DNA of 64,000 nucleotides from contig JAZQXT010000080.1 of the NCBI GenBank assembly GCA_045633005.1, positions 1-64,000 on the forward strand, written 5' to 3'. The translations under genes were made by a program, and so were the position numbers. Below the pieces are notes generated by a model. It ran no database searches. It had not been told where the DNA came from and was given only the letters and a program-made list of their open reading frames with translations. The DNA is from CAG-390 sp045633005 (lineage in GTDB: Bacteria; Bacillota; Clostridia; Oscillospirales; CAG-272). How positions within the stretch are numbered: the stretch's first letter is position 1; each line of letters starts with the position of its first letter. Below, in pieces: positions 16,860-25,633 of this stretch.

Positions 16860-17261
16860 ATGAGATTGACTGAACGCTTATACAGATTTATGGCAGGAAG
16901 AAACGGCAACGATTCGCTCGGAAACGCGCTGATCGTGCTTTATTTGGCTTTATTCATATTGAATATTTTTATAGGCTCACCCATAATTTCTATTCTGATC
17001 TTGGTGATCATGGGATACGAAATATTTCGAATGCTCTCACGAAATATATACGCGCGCCAGAAGGAAAATCGTGCTTGGCTGAAGGTTTGGGGAAAATTTA
17101 AGGGCTTTTTCAAGATGATACGAAATCGCTTCCGCGACAGAAAAACGCACGTCTATCGCAAATGCCCCGCCTGCAAAAACAACCTTCGCCTTCCGAAGAA
17201 AAAGGGCAAGCACACGGTAAACTGCCCCTGCTGTCACAAGAGATTTGAGGTCAAAATATAA
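16860..17261 (+). CDS. Small membrane protein with C-terminal zinc ribbon
   Basis: A 133-residue protein with two closely spaced hydrophobic segments (about 23-54), then a basic linker and a C-terminal zinc-ribbon-like region with CPACKNN and CPCCHKR, about 18 residues apart. The start follows AAAAGGGG, and a TATAAT (16824-16829) lies 31 bases ahead. Similar membrane-anchored zinc ribbons occur in many Clostridia without known function; they may be nucleic-acid or protein interaction modules. It is a single gene between two terminators. Confidence 0.75.
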   Translation: MRLTERLYRFMAGRNGNDSLGNALIVLYLALFILNIFIGSPIISILILVIMGYEIFRMLSRNIYARQKENRAWLKVWGKFKGFFKMIRNRFRDRKTHVYRKCPACKNNLRLPKKKGKHTVNCPCCHKRFEVKI

Positions 17262-17290
17262 GAAAAGGCTGCGATCGCAGCCTTTTCTTA
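17259..17290. terminator. Perfect 32-base palindromic bidirectional terminator
   Basis: TAAGAAAAGGCTGCGA is followed directly by its exact reverse complement. It contains the stop codon of the zinc-ribbon gene and the last bases of the converging GDPD gene, so both transcripts end here. Confidence 0.9.
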
Positions 17291-18115
17291 TTTTCTTCTA
17301 CCCGTTTTTATAAGGTAATCGTTGCACTGATACGTGTAGTCGGTCTGTATAACGTCAAAGCCGTGATCAGCGAGCCATCCCCAACCGAGTGCGGGATCTT
17401 CGGAAACTGAAACATCGTCCGTATGTCCTGCGGAAAGGACTGTCTTATAGTTGAACACGATGGCGTTTCCGAAAGCGATCATACCGTCGGCGTGGAGCAT
17501 ATCGATATACTCCTTTGATGCCGTCATATCGTCCTCGGTCTTAAAAAGTGCCTCAACTCCCTGATAGTTGATGCTACGCTTTTTCAGCTCCTCGTGGGTG
17601 GTGTCAACTCCCGATGCGATAGTGAGATACGGAATTTCGGGGGCGTATCTTTCAACGTCGTCGATAAATTCGGGGCGGTTTGAGGTCTTGATGAACACCT
17701 GATCCTCCATACCGAGTCTGCGGACCGTTGCGGCTATCTCGCGCGGATGCTCCCAGAATTTATCTATATTCACGATACATTTGCCGCGCAAAAGCTCAAG
17801 CGCGTCAGCGAAGCGCAATATGCCGTACTGCGTGGGCGCAAGGTCGGAGTTTGAGAGCATAAAATGCTCGACTACAGAGGCGGGATAATTTCTTATCGAA
17901 TCGGCAAAGCGAAGATGCACCCTCTCCATACCGGGATGCTGGATAAACAGCTCGCCGTCTGAGCTACTGTCTACGTCAAGCTCAACTATATCCGCGCCCG
18001 CTTTTACAGCCGCCTTGAACGCGGCTGCCGAGTTACAGGGCACGTTGCCTCCGCACGCGCCGCGATGGGCGGCAATAAGCACGCCTCTTTCTTTAGCTAA
18101 CTTTAAAAGTTCCAT
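17288..18115 (-). CDS. Glycerophosphodiester phosphodiesterase family protein
   Basis: A 275-residue GDPD-type TIM barrel. It has AHRGA (16-20) and VELDVDSS (44-51), with His17, Glu45 and Asp47 in the usual metal-site places. The second catalytic histidine fits IQHPGM near residue 60. There is no signal peptide, so it should act in the cytoplasm on glycerophosphodiesters or a related phosphodiester. It is the last gene of a four-gene minus-strand operon with a sugar aminotransferase, a sugar-phosphate transferase and an SGNH hydrolase, 13 bases behind the latter. Confidence 0.85.
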   Translation of the reverse strand: MELLKLAKERGVLIAAHRGACGGNVPCNSAAAFKAAVKAGADIVELDVDSSSDGELFIQHPGMERVHLRFADSIRNYPASVVEHFMLSNSDLAPTQYGILRFADALELLRGKCIVNIDKFWEHPREIAATVRRLGMEDQVFIKTSNRPEFIDDVERYAPEIPYLTIASGVDTTHEELKKRSINYQGVEALFKTEDDMTASKEYIDMLHADGMIAFGNAIVFNYKTVLSAGHTDDVSVSEDPALGWGWLADHGFDVIQTDYTYQCNDYLIKTGRRK

Positions 18116-18127
18116 AGTTACCCTCTA

Positions 18128-19081
18128 TCAAAGATATTTTTGAAGTGCCTTTATAAGATTCTCGGAATAAATCGAGAAACCGAGATCGTTTGGATGAAGC
18201 ACCTTATCGGCAAAAAGTGCGGGAACTGGCGGCACGAGCGTCAAGCCGTCGATATGTATAAGTTCGCGCTTCTCCGACTCGCTGATAACGACGTCGCGGC
18301 AAGCCGCAAAGCGTGCGTAGGACTCTTCATTCTTGAGTCCGCGCCAAATGGGAGAGATAACGAATATCTTCTTGTCCGAGAAATCCTCGCAAAGCAGATC
18401 AAGGAAGCCCGAAACCTGCACGCGCATATCGTCAAGCGTGGGGAAATGATTGAAATCGTTAGTTCCGAGCGAGATGATAACCGCATCGGGCTCGTAATCT
18501 ATCTTATCGTAGGCTTTGATGCGGAAATAGATTCCACCGATGCCCTGAATGATGCTGTCGGCATTGAAGAACATCGACACGCGCTGAGCGTACGCAAGAG
18601 TATCGTACTTTGACTCCCACCCCTGCGTTATCGAGTCACCGATAAAGAGCATCTTCATATCAAAATCGTGGGGGCGCACGAATGCGCCGTCGTCGACTTC
18701 AACGGAGCTTATCGCGCCGCCCTCGTCGTGATTCGGGAAATAGAGCGTTACTCTGTATTCGTCAAGCTCCTCGCCGATAACGCCCTTTGCCTCTGCCACT
18801 ATCGGCTCGCTCTTGTCTCTGTCGGCGGGGTACTGCTCTCGTAGCAAGCCGTTGATATAAAGCTCGAACTTGCCGCCGTAGGGAGCGTTAAAGACTACCT
18901 TTCGGGAATTGGTATGAAAATCAAGGCGCACGCCCGTGCTACCGCTCGAATTTCCCGCCATGCCCTTCCATACCTCGCGCTGTTTTGCGGTACTGCGGTA
19001 AAAATACAAAACTCCGTCGTTTTCGGCAATCTCGACCGTGCCGACGGCTATTTTTTTGATCTGGTCAAACGTAAGTTTCAT
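18128..19081 (-). CDS. SGNH/GDSL hydrolase with N-terminal beta-sandwich domain
   Basis: A 317-residue hydrolase. The N-terminal half (about 25-135) looks like the jelly-roll found before SGNH domains in carbohydrate esterases. The catalytic half has GDSIT (about 147-151), SLGTND (about 204) and LHPND (about 293), giving the Ser-Gly-Asn-His set. Such proteins remove acetyl or acyl groups from glycans. There is no signal peptide, so it may act on a cytoplasmic lipid-linked sugar. It overlaps the stop of the upstream sugar transferase by four bases, indicating coupling. Confidence 0.82.
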   Translation of the reverse strand: MKLTFDQIKKIAVGTVEIAENDGVLYFYRSTAKQREVWKGMAGNSSGSTGVRLDFHTNSRKVVFNAPYGGKFELYINGLLREQYPADRDKSEPIVAEAKGVIGEELDEYRVTLYFPNHDEGGAISSVEVDDGAFVRPHDFDMKMLFIGDSITQGWESKYDTLAYAQRVSMFFNADSIIQGIGGIYFRIKAYDKIDYEPDAVIISLGTNDFNHFPTLDDMRVQVSGFLDLLCEDFSDKKIFVISPIWRGLKNEESYARFAACRDVVISESEKRELIHIDGLTLVPPVPALFADKVLHPNDLGFSIYSENLIKALQKYL

Positions 19082-19791
19082 TTTATCTCCTTGTCTGAAT
19101 AATCCTTGCCGAGAACGGCAAAGACGGTCTTAAACATAAGTCCGATATCTCCAAAAAAGCTGAACGCCTTCAGAGCACGAAGATTATATTTCATCTTTTG
19201 CGGCAGTATGCTGTTGACGTACACCTCGTCCACGTCGACCGCGCCATCGAGCAGCTTTGCCTCATCCTTATAATAAATGCTTGCCTCCGAGGTGATGCCT
19301 GCGGGAAGCAGGAGCGTTGCGAGCATTTCGGGGGTATATTTATCCACGTATTTCGTGACCTCGGGGCGCGTTCCTACGAATGTCATAGAGCCGCCGAGAA
19401 CGTTGAGAAGCTGTGGGATCTCGTCAAGACGGCAATTTCTTATCACGCGACCGACGCGCGTTATGCGCATATCGCCCTTTACGGTAACGAGACTGCCCGA
19501 TTTATCGGCATCCGCGCGCATAGTTCTGAACTTGAATATTCTGAACTGCTTACCGTACTGCGTAACTCTTACCTGACGGTAGAAAACGCTACCCTTGGAA
19601 TCGAGCTTTATTGCGATAGCGAGGATCAAAAACACGGGCGAGAGCAAAAGAAGCATCACGAGCGACACGAAAACGTCAAACATACGCTTAAATGCGAGGG
19701 CAACGCTCTTTTTACGAAGGATATCGTAATATTCCCTCACCGTATCGTTTTGCATCTCCTTGGGGAGTTTATCAAATTTTTTAAGGATCAT
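19078..19791 (-). CDS. Undecaprenyl-phosphate sugar phosphotransferase (bacterial sugar transferase)
   Basis: A 237-residue initiating transferase of the PglC/WcaJ type that loads a sugar phosphate onto undecaprenyl phosphate. It has a membrane-entering helix at about 36-58 preceded by KRMFDV, then FRQV/YRQVRV, FKFRTM, the catalytic-region LDEIPQLLNVLGG and VGTRPE. The size is that of the short PglC-like form with no extra N-terminal domain. It overlaps the aminotransferase stop by four bases. A transferred amino-sugar is the obvious inference from that pairing. Confidence 0.9.
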   Translation of the reverse strand: MILKKFDKLPKEMQNDTVREYYDILRKKSVALAFKRMFDVFVSLVMLLLLSPVFLILAIAIKLDSKGSVFYRQVRVTQYGKQFRIFKFRTMRADADKSGSLVTVKGDMRITRVGRVIRNCRLDEIPQLLNVLGGSMTFVGTRPEVTKYVDKYTPEMLATLLLPAGITSEASIYYKDEAKLLDGAVDVDEVYVNSILPQKMKYNLRALKAFSFFGDIGLMFKTVFAVLGKDYSDKEIK

Positions 19792-20993
19792 TTCACGTAT
19801 TCTTTAACGATATCGATATAGTTTTCGATAACGTAGTCTATTTCCTCTTGTGTCAAAAGTGTGTGCAGGGGGAGTGTTATCTCGTTGGCAAAGAAGCTAT
19901 ACGCATTGGGATAATCGCTTATATCAAAGCCGAGATTTTTATACGCCGTGTGCATCGGAAGCGGCTTGTAATGCACGTTGCAGGCAATTTCGCGCTCTGC
20001 CATTTTCGTAATTATAGCACTTCTCTGCTCCGAGTCTATTCCATTGACTCTCGTGATATAAAGATGTCCCGACGAGGTGTAAGAGTCGGTATAATGCTCC
20101 AGCGTCTGTATTCCGACGGCTTTGAATGCCGCATCGTATTTTTCGATAATGGCGCGGCGGCGTTCAAGAAGCGCGGGATAGCGTTCAAGCTGAACGAGCC
20201 CCATAGCGGCGGCAACGTCGGTCATATTGCATTTATACCAAGTACCGATTATATCGTATTCCCACGCGCCAAGCTGGGTCTTTGCAAGTGCGTCCTTTGA
20301 TTGACCGTGGAGTGAAAACAGCTGTATCTTTTTGTATATTTCGTCGTTTGCAACGCCGTCAATATCGCGCCAAGTGAGTGCGCCGCCCTCTGCGGTGGTA
20401 AAGTTTTTTACCGCGTGGAAGGAAAACGCCGTAAAATCAGCGATCGCGCCGACCATTTTTCCGTCGCGTGAAGCTCCGAGCGCGTGAGCCGCGTCGGCAA
20501 CGACGGCAATTCTGCCTATTGCGCTTTGAATATCGTTTTTAGGAGTGAACAATGACTTTTTGGCGTTTACTATATCGTATATCCTATCGTAATCGCAGGG
20601 GATACCCGCGATATCTACGGGAACTATCGCTTTCGTCGCAGGGGTTATAGCATCCGCGAGCTTGTCGTAATCTATAACGGGAGTGTCCTTTATAGTGTCC
20701 ACAAGCACTATTTTTGCGCCGACGTGGTCTATTACCGACGCTGATGCGGTATAGGTATACGCCGTGGTGATGACCTCGTCGCCCTCGCCTATTCCAAGCA
20801 CGCGCAGAGCCATTTCCGCGCAAGCCGTCTGCGAATTCAGGCACACTGCGCGGTTGACTCCGACGTATTCGGCTATTTCGGCTTCAAGCTTTTTTACCCT
20901 CGGTCCCGTCGTTATCCAACCGGAACGTAACGCCTCGGCTACCTCGTTTATTTCGGCTTCGGTTATATCGGGAGGTGAAAACTGAACTTTCAT
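19788..20993 (-). CDS. DegT/DnrJ/EryC1/StrS sugar aminotransferase
   Basis: A 401-residue PLP enzyme that installs an amino group on a nucleotide-linked keto sugar. The PLP lysine lies in SFHAVKNFTTAEGG (near residue 197), with the aspartate in VADAAHALGA. The N-terminal IRSGWITTGPRV-like segment is typical. It is first in the operon and is followed by a PglC-type transferase, a pairing familiar from bacillosamine and legionaminic-type glycan pathways. The dehydratase and acetyltransferase of such pathways are not in the window, so the exact sugar is unknown. Confidence 0.9.
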   Translation of the reverse strand: MKVQFSPPDITEAEINEVAEALRSGWITTGPRVKKLEAEIAEYVGVNRAVCLNSQTACAEMALRVLGIGEGDEVITTAYTYTASASVIDHVGAKIVLVDTIKDTPVIDYDKLADAITPATKAIVPVDIAGIPCDYDRIYDIVNAKKSLFTPKNDIQSAIGRIAVVADAAHALGASRDGKMVGAIADFTAFSFHAVKNFTTAEGGALTWRDIDGVANDEIYKKIQLFSLHGQSKDALAKTQLGAWEYDIIGTWYKCNMTDVAAAMGLVQLERYPALLERRRAIIEKYDAAFKAVGIQTLEHYTDSYTSSGHLYITRVNGIDSEQRSAIITKMAEREIACNVHYKPLPMHTAYKNLGFDISDYPNAYSFFANEITLPLHTLLTQEEIDYVIENYIDIVKEYVK

Positions 20994-21018
20994 ACTTATC
21001 CTCTTTAATATCTTTTTG

Positions 21019-21071
21019 TGAAATTATAAAATTTCATTATATATTATATCACAATTTCCCAATAAGGTCAA
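21019..21071 (-). promoter_or_regulatory. Promoter and adjacent palindrome of the aminotransferase operon
   Basis: Minus strand TTGACC (21066-21071), 17 bases, TATAAT (21043-21048). Just downstream lies the 18-base palindrome TGAAATT-ATAA-AATTTCA (21019-21036) in the transcript leader, a possible operator. Confidence 0.65.
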
Positions 21072-21115
21072 GCAAAATATCAAAAACGGTGTCGGGTTTT
21101 GCGGATATACAAAAA

Positions 21116-21335
21116 GGGGCTGTATCAGTTAGATGCAGAAGACGTGATTTTGCCGTCGTCGGCGTACGAGGGTACGCCAGAGGGCAAAAGCGCGGCTAAA
21201 AAATACGTATAAAAATCGAAATCCGTGAGGATTTCTACCTAAAAGACCGCTTTCTTCATCCTTTGGGACGAAAAAAACGGTCTTTTTTCTTTACTTATTT
21301 TTGTATTTTTGTTCTGCGCTAAATGAGGCAGCCCC
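21116..21335. mobile_element. MITE-like element with imperfect 25-bp terminal inverted repeats
   Basis: The ends GGGGCTGTATCAGTTAG (21116-21132) and, on the other strand, GGGGCTGCCTCATTTAG (21319-21335) match at 14 of 17 positions. Inward, both continue into GCAGAA after two mismatches. The 220-base interior has no open frame but holds nested hairpins (TTTTGCC ... GGGCAAAA around GGCGTAC-GAGG-GTACGCC) and a terminator-like stem. No target duplication is evident. A non-autonomous transposon remnant is the best reading. Confidence 0.5.
21242..21286. terminator. Hairpin with long loop ending in T run
   Basis: AAAAGACCG (from 21242) pairs with CGGTCTTTTTT (ending 21286) across a loop of about 24 bases. 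It lies inside the MITE-like element and could end the minus-strand SGNH protein transcript or serve both directions. Confidence 0.45.
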
Positions 21336-21347
21336 AGTATGGAGTTA

Positions 21348-22580
21348 TTATTTCTTGCGTTTTACGGTAAGCGCGCACACCGCAAGCGCGGGAATGAGCG
21401 CAAGCACAACTGCGGAACCGCAACCGCCCTCCTGCGCCGCAGTGGTTTCGGGCGCGGTAGTTTCTGGCACGGTAGTTTCAGGAACTGTTGTTCCAGGCTC
21501 GGGAACAGTGGTTTCGGGAACCGTCGTGTCGGACAGCTTCATTCCCGTTGCGGTTATCGTTATATCGCCCGTGACGTTTTCAATAAGAACGGTGCCATCC
21601 TTGTAGCAGCTCGACGTGATATCCACGCCGCCCATCGTGATCTTTACGTCTATGTATTCTTGCGACGAGGTCAGCTTTTCGGTAAACTTTTCGCCACGGC
21701 GTACGGCGCTGTAATATTTCAAGTTTGCTTGGGTATTTTTCAGCTTGTGGGTTAAAGTAAACGTTTCGCTCTCACCCGCCGTAACGGTGCATTTTTCAAG
21801 CATCACCTTCAGCACTTCGTCGGTGATTATATCCATTCCCTCCTCGGCGGGATGGATACCGTCTGGCAGGTGAGCAAGAGTGAGCGGACCCGCAAAAAGG
21901 TTAACGTACGGTACTCCGTAATGGTCACAGACCGCGGCAAGCAGTTCGTTACCGTCACGAAGCTCCGTTACGGAATAGTAGCTTGACGTGCGCGCGGGGA
22001 GAACGGCAACGATCTGTGTGGTTGGGAAGAAGTGCTTTATGCGCAGAATGGTGTGCGCATAAGCCTGCGAGAGCTTGCCCCACTGCACGGTGGTAAGGTC
22101 AACCTCGGTGGGCATTTTCGTGCTGTCAAATTTATCCACGATATTAAGCAAGCCGTAATCGTTGGTTCCTCCAAAAAGCACGATAACGTCAGGTCTGCCC
22201 TTTGCGCCGAGGTTCTCGATGCGCTGAAGGTTGCTGATGGCGGTCTTGTCCTTCTCATCCTTTCCGTCCACCGTAGTTCCGCTCCAGCTATCGTTTATGC
22301 CGAGCTTCGCGTCGAGGCGGTCGATGAGCTGCATCCACCAAGTATGCTTAACGTCCTCAAAGAGATTGCTTCGCGGATAGTGCGCACTATGGAGAAGATT
22401 AAATCTGTCGGATTTGGGCACGTAGCCCTCAAAAGTGGAAATACTGTCGCCGAGAATGGATATTATTTTTCCGTTATAATCCGTCTCCTTGGAAGCGGCG
22501 GCGGCACCTACGGGCATCACGCACGCGATAGCGGCAACGGTGAGAATAAGCGCGGTGAGCGCAAAAATCAGTTTTTTCAT
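21348..22580 (-). CDS. Secreted SGNH/GDSL hydrolase with GGCGS C-terminal membrane tail
   Basis: A 410-residue exported protein. A signal peptide spans 1-29, ending in an Ala-rich site. The SGNH domain has LGDSIS (43-48), FGGTND (near 136) and DGIHPAEEG (near 243). A beta-domain follows at about 262-352, then a Thr/Pro/Glu-rich wall-spanning linker. The end, residues 385-410, is GGCGS followed by a hydrophobic stretch and KRKK: a sorting-signal-like tail without LPXTG. The substrate is probably an acetylated or acylated extracellular glycan. It is not linked by operon to its neighbours. Confidence 0.85.
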   Translation of the reverse strand: MKKLIFALTALILTVAAIACVMPVGAAAASKETDYNGKIISILGDSISTFEGYVPKSDRFNLLHSAHYPRSNLFEDVKHTWWMQLIDRLDAKLGINDSWSGTTVDGKDEKDKTAISNLQRIENLGAKGRPDVIVLFGGTNDYGLLNIVDKFDSTKMPTEVDLTTVQWGKLSQAYAHTILRIKHFFPTTQIVAVLPARTSSYYSVTELRDGNELLAAVCDHYGVPYVNLFAGPLTLAHLPDGIHPAEEGMDIITDEVLKVMLEKCTVTAGESETFTLTHKLKNTQANLKYYSAVRRGEKFTEKLTSSQEYIDVKITMGGVDITSSCYKDGTVLIENVTGDITITATGMKLSDTTVPETTVPEPGTTVPETTVPETTAPETTAAQEGGCGSAVVLALIPALAVCALTVKRKK

Positions 22581-22667
22581 AGCTTTTTCCTCATTTTAGT
22601 GTATTTAATTCGAAGCTGTTGCAAGGATGCGGCGGATATCGCCAAGCACAAGCGTCCGCGCGCGTTT

Positions 22668-23876
22668 TTATCCAAACAGAATAGGCGCGCCCGTCAGGTA
22701 ATTCAGATATTTCTCATCCGCTACCTCCGCGCCCTTTCTCATAACGAGATTGGAGATAACGCCCTTTCCGCCGTCGTTATCGGTAACGAGAACGGATTTG
22801 AACTTCGCCGTGTGCTTAAAATCAACTCTTACGTTGGTTACGACCGAGGCGAACTGTCCCTCGGCATCAAAAAGCACCTGATAGTCGCCCGCGGGGGTGT
22901 ACCAGAAGGACTGGCAGTTATCAAAAATGCTGACCGCGTTTTTTCCAAGCCTGAACGCCGTTGCGAACTGATCGCTGTAGCAGTAATCGTACCAGTTATT
23001 TCCGTTTACGTCCCAGAATCCAACGCTGTCAAGATATATATCTCCAAAGCCCGAATCAAAGTAAAGCGGATGGATGTTACGGAACATATTCGCGCTTCCC
23101 GTGACCTTTACGCCCTTATTGACCTTGCCTATGCGCATATTGGTAAATGTATTATCGTGTCCCTCGACAAGCACGCCGATGCAGTCCTTTTTACCCGTTC
23201 CGACTATGTTTACGTTCATAATGTCGGCATCGGACGAGCCTGAGTTCGTGCCGTACTTGATGTGCAGACCGATGGTAACATTTTTCATTGAAACGTCGGA
23301 TACGTACGTTTCTCTGCCCGCCTCGATATCCACGCCCTTGGCAACGCCGCTACCGTCGATTATACCGCCGATGAGGGAATAACAGCTACCAGCCGTGAGG
23401 ATGTCGTTGACCTCGGTATCCTTTGCACCGAGGCTTATCATTGCGTGCTTCGAGCTCCAATTTTTAGCCGCCTTTATTATCGCGTAATCGGAAAGCAAAA
23501 GGCAAACGCTCTTTTTAGGGTCAGCCGAGGTGCGAATGGGCGTTCTCAAGACGTATTCTCCGTCGGGGAAGAATATCGTGCGGTTGGGATTTGCATCTAT
23601 TACCGCCTGTATCTCGTCCTTAAGGTCCTCGCCCGTATTCGGCTTAACGTAATCGGTAATGACCACGTAATTGCTCGTTATATCGCCGTTTATTGCGGGT
23701 GACGAGGGGGTGGTAACGTCAGGCGACGACGTGTCGGGCGACGGAGTCGTGTTGTCGTTCGGGGTGGTGTCAGCGGATGAGTTGCCGCCGTTATTGCACG
23801 CGGGAAGACAAACTACTCCAAGGAGCATAAGCATTGCGTACAAAAAGCATAAAAAGCCAAGCTTGTTCTTTTTCAT
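22668..23876 (-). CDS. Lipoprotein with right-handed beta-helix (pectate-lyase-like) fold
   Basis: A 402-residue surface lipoprotein. The signal ends at the lipobox LPAC with Cys27, followed by a Thr/Ser/Pro/Asp-rich linker to about residue 75. The rest resembles single-stranded beta-helix proteins, with a pectate-lyase-superfamily opening (IQAVIDANPNRTIFFPDGEY) and stacked segments such as VSMKNVTIGLHIKYG. No catalytic triad can be named. The start at 23876 is chosen because AAGGAAAGG precedes it and it gives a proper signal peptide; the ORF upstream does not. It probably binds or cleaves a polysaccharide. Confidence 0.78.
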   Translation of the reverse strand: MKKNKLGFLCFLYAMLMLLGVVCLPACNNGGNSSADTTPNDNTTPSPDTSSPDVTTPSSPAINGDITSNYVVITDYVKPNTGEDLKDEIQAVIDANPNRTIFFPDGEYVLRTPIRTSADPKKSVCLLLSDYAIIKAAKNWSSKHAMISLGAKDTEVNDILTAGSCYSLIGGIIDGSGVAKGVDIEAGRETYVSDVSMKNVTIGLHIKYGTNSGSSDADIMNVNIVGTGKKDCIGVLVEGHDNTFTNMRIGKVNKGVKVTGSANMFRNIHPLYFDSGFGDIYLDSVGFWDVNGNNWYDYCYSDQFATAFRLGKNAVSIFDNCQSFWYTPAGDYQVLFDAEGQFASVVTNVRVDFKHTAKFKSVLVTDNDGGKGVISNLVMRKGAEVADEKYLNYLTGAPILFG

Positions 23877-23961
23877 AGGAATATTCCTTTCCTTGTGGTC
23901 GTTAATACCATTATAACACAAAAACAGCAAAATTCAAGCCAAAATATGTCAAAAAAATGCA

Positions 23962-23988
23962 AAAGCCCCCGATTTTTTCGGGGGCTTT
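23962..23988. terminator. Terminator of the amino acid permease gene
   Basis: AAAGCCCCCGA, loop of T residues, TCGGGGGCTTT. On the minus strand it follows the permease stop by 16 bases. Confidence 0.85.
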
Positions 23989-24004
23989 GGATATTCGGCT
24001 CGTC

Positions 24005-25435
24005 TTATTCAGCCGACTCTGCCTGCTCGACCTCTTCGGGAGCAGACTTGCTTTTGCTATTTCTGAAAATAAATCCGAGAAGCATTATTACGGCAAAAAT
24101 TATGAGGTAGAATATCACAGGGAACGAGAACGTGCCGTTTTCACGGGCGGTAAGGAACGGAGTGACTCCGTGAGCGTAGACCGCCGCGAATATCATAAAG
24201 GCACAAGCGATGATCGAAAGAATGGGAAGAATGAAGCGCTTGAATACGCCTGCTCCCTTTTCCTTTATCATCCACGCAATGAACATAGGAATATACATTG
24301 CGTAGATGGTAACGATGGGAAGCTCGGAGGAGTCAAAGTTGAAAAGTCCAAACCAGCCGCCATCGGTAAGGTTTGCCCCGTAGAAGTAAAGAAGCCACAC
24401 GCCGCAGATGAACAATCCCCAAATGGACGAGTTGGTGGTCATATTGGTCGCCTTATCTATCTGAGCAAACATACGGGGCGAGGGGCCCTCGCCGCGTGCC
24501 GCAATGGCGTACATTCCGCGAGTTGCGCCAACCATAAGTCCGTTAAGCGTTCCAAGGCAGGAGACAACGACGCAGACGTTAAGGAGAGTTCCTCCGATAC
24601 CGCCGAAGATGTTGGAGAACGCGGTGGTTGCGCCCTCCTTAATGAGAGTCTCGTTGGTTGCTCCGCCCGCAACGCCTATGTAATACATAATATAAGAAAT
24701 AACTACGATGAAAGCGCCGATAACGAGCGCCAAGGGAAGATTTCTCTTGGGATTTTCAAGCTCGGCGTTGATAGAAGTAGCAACTATCCAGCCCTCGTAA
24801 GCGAATACGGTGGCAACGACGGCGGCAAAAAGTCCGCCGCTGACAGTACCGCCAACCGCCTCACCGACCACGGTGGCAAAGTTATTCGTAAGAGTGCCGT
24901 TGGCAAAGCCTACGACAGTACCGACGACAGCCATAAGTGCGATGGGGATGAGCTTGATAACGGTTGCACTGACCTGAAATTTACCCGCAAGTCTCGGAGA
25001 AAGCGCGTTCATAGTGTAGGACGCAATAAGGAAGAAGCCCGAAAGTGCAAGAACCTCGGAGCTTACCATATCCCAGCCGAAAAGAACGCCGAAATATCTT
25101 GCGGATACCCAAGCAAGAACGGAGGTCATACCGGGATAGTAAACGTTTACCATAAACCACGCAAGGTAGTAGCCGTAGCCCTTGCCGCAGGTAGCCTCGG
25201 CGTAGCCAACGACTCCGCTTACCTTTTCGTACTTGGTTGCCATTACCGCGAATTGCGCCGAGCAAAGTATCATCAGAAGTCCCGTAATAGCCCACGCCGC
25301 TATACCGATGGGCATATTTCCGCCCGTTGCGACAAGCACGTTCTGTGCCTTAAAGAACACGCCCGAGCCTATTACGGTACCCACGACCATACAAATAGCC
25401 GTAAGAAGACCGTACTTTCTTGTAAGTTTTTCCAT
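24005..25435 (-). CDS. APC-superfamily amino acid permease
   Basis: A 476-residue integral membrane transporter with about twelve hydrophobic segments. The first holds the family signature VVGTVIGSGVFFKA, the unwound substrate-binding helix of APC transporters. The charged C-terminal tail is cytoplasmic. The closest groups are serine/threonine or basic amino acid exchangers, but the substrate cannot be assigned. It is a single gene with its own promoter and terminator, and the ribosome site AGGAGC precedes the ATG. The helix 1 GSG motif is intact. Confidence 0.88.
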   Translation of the reverse strand: MEKLTRKYGLLTAICMVVGTVIGSGVFFKAQNVLVATGGNMPIGIAAWAITGLLMILCSAQFAVMATKYEKVSGVVGYAEATCGKGYGYYLAWFMVNVYYPGMTSVLAWVSARYFGVLFGWDMVSSEVLALSGFFLIASYTMNALSPRLAGKFQVSATVIKLIPIALMAVVGTVVGFANGTLTNNFATVVGEAVGGTVSGGLFAAVVATVFAYEGWIVATSINAELENPKRNLPLALVIGAFIVVISYIMYYIGVAGGATNETLIKEGATTAFSNIFGGIGGTLLNVCVVVSCLGTLNGLMVGATRGMYAIAARGEGPSPRMFAQIDKATNMTTNSSIWGLFICGVWLLYFYGANLTDGGWFGLFNFDSSELPIVTIYAMYIPMFIAWMIKEKGAGVFKRFILPILSIIACAFMIFAAVYAHGVTPFLTARENGTFSFPVIFYLIIFAVIMLLGFIFRNSKSKSAPEEVEQAESAE

Positions 25436-25498
25436 AATTTTGCTCCTGAATATAGAGTTTTTGCAGAGAAAGCTCTCCGATTAGTCACATTAAATCAT

Positions 25499-25527
25499 AT
25501 TTTAGCACATTTTTGGCGATTTGTAAA
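25499..25527 (-). promoter_or_regulatory. Promoter of the amino acid permease gene
   Basis: Minus strand TTTACA (25522-25527), 17 bases, TAAAAT (25499-25504). The leader to the ATG is about 57 bases. Confidence 0.65.
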
Positions 25528-25594
25528 TAAAAAACTTCATTTTTTTGCAACGTCAGTTCTGTTTTATGCATTTTACCAAAAACACGAACCCGCC

Positions 25595-25622
25595 GTGCTT
25601 CGCGCCTTTCGGCGCGAAGCAC
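25595..25622. terminator. Perfect 12-bp hairpin behind the XRE/zinc-ribbon gene
   Basis: GTGCTTCGCGCC, loop TTTC, GGCGCGAAGCAC. It lies 12 bases past the stop of the minus-strand regulator. There is no T run directly after it, so a weak terminator or 3'-end protecting structure is possible. Confidence 0.5.
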
Positions 25623-25633
25623 AGCGGTGTGCA

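Noticed and set aside
21116..21335. Degenerate transposase gene inside the MITE-like element
   Set aside because: No frame longer than a few dozen codons and no transposase-like residues were seen.
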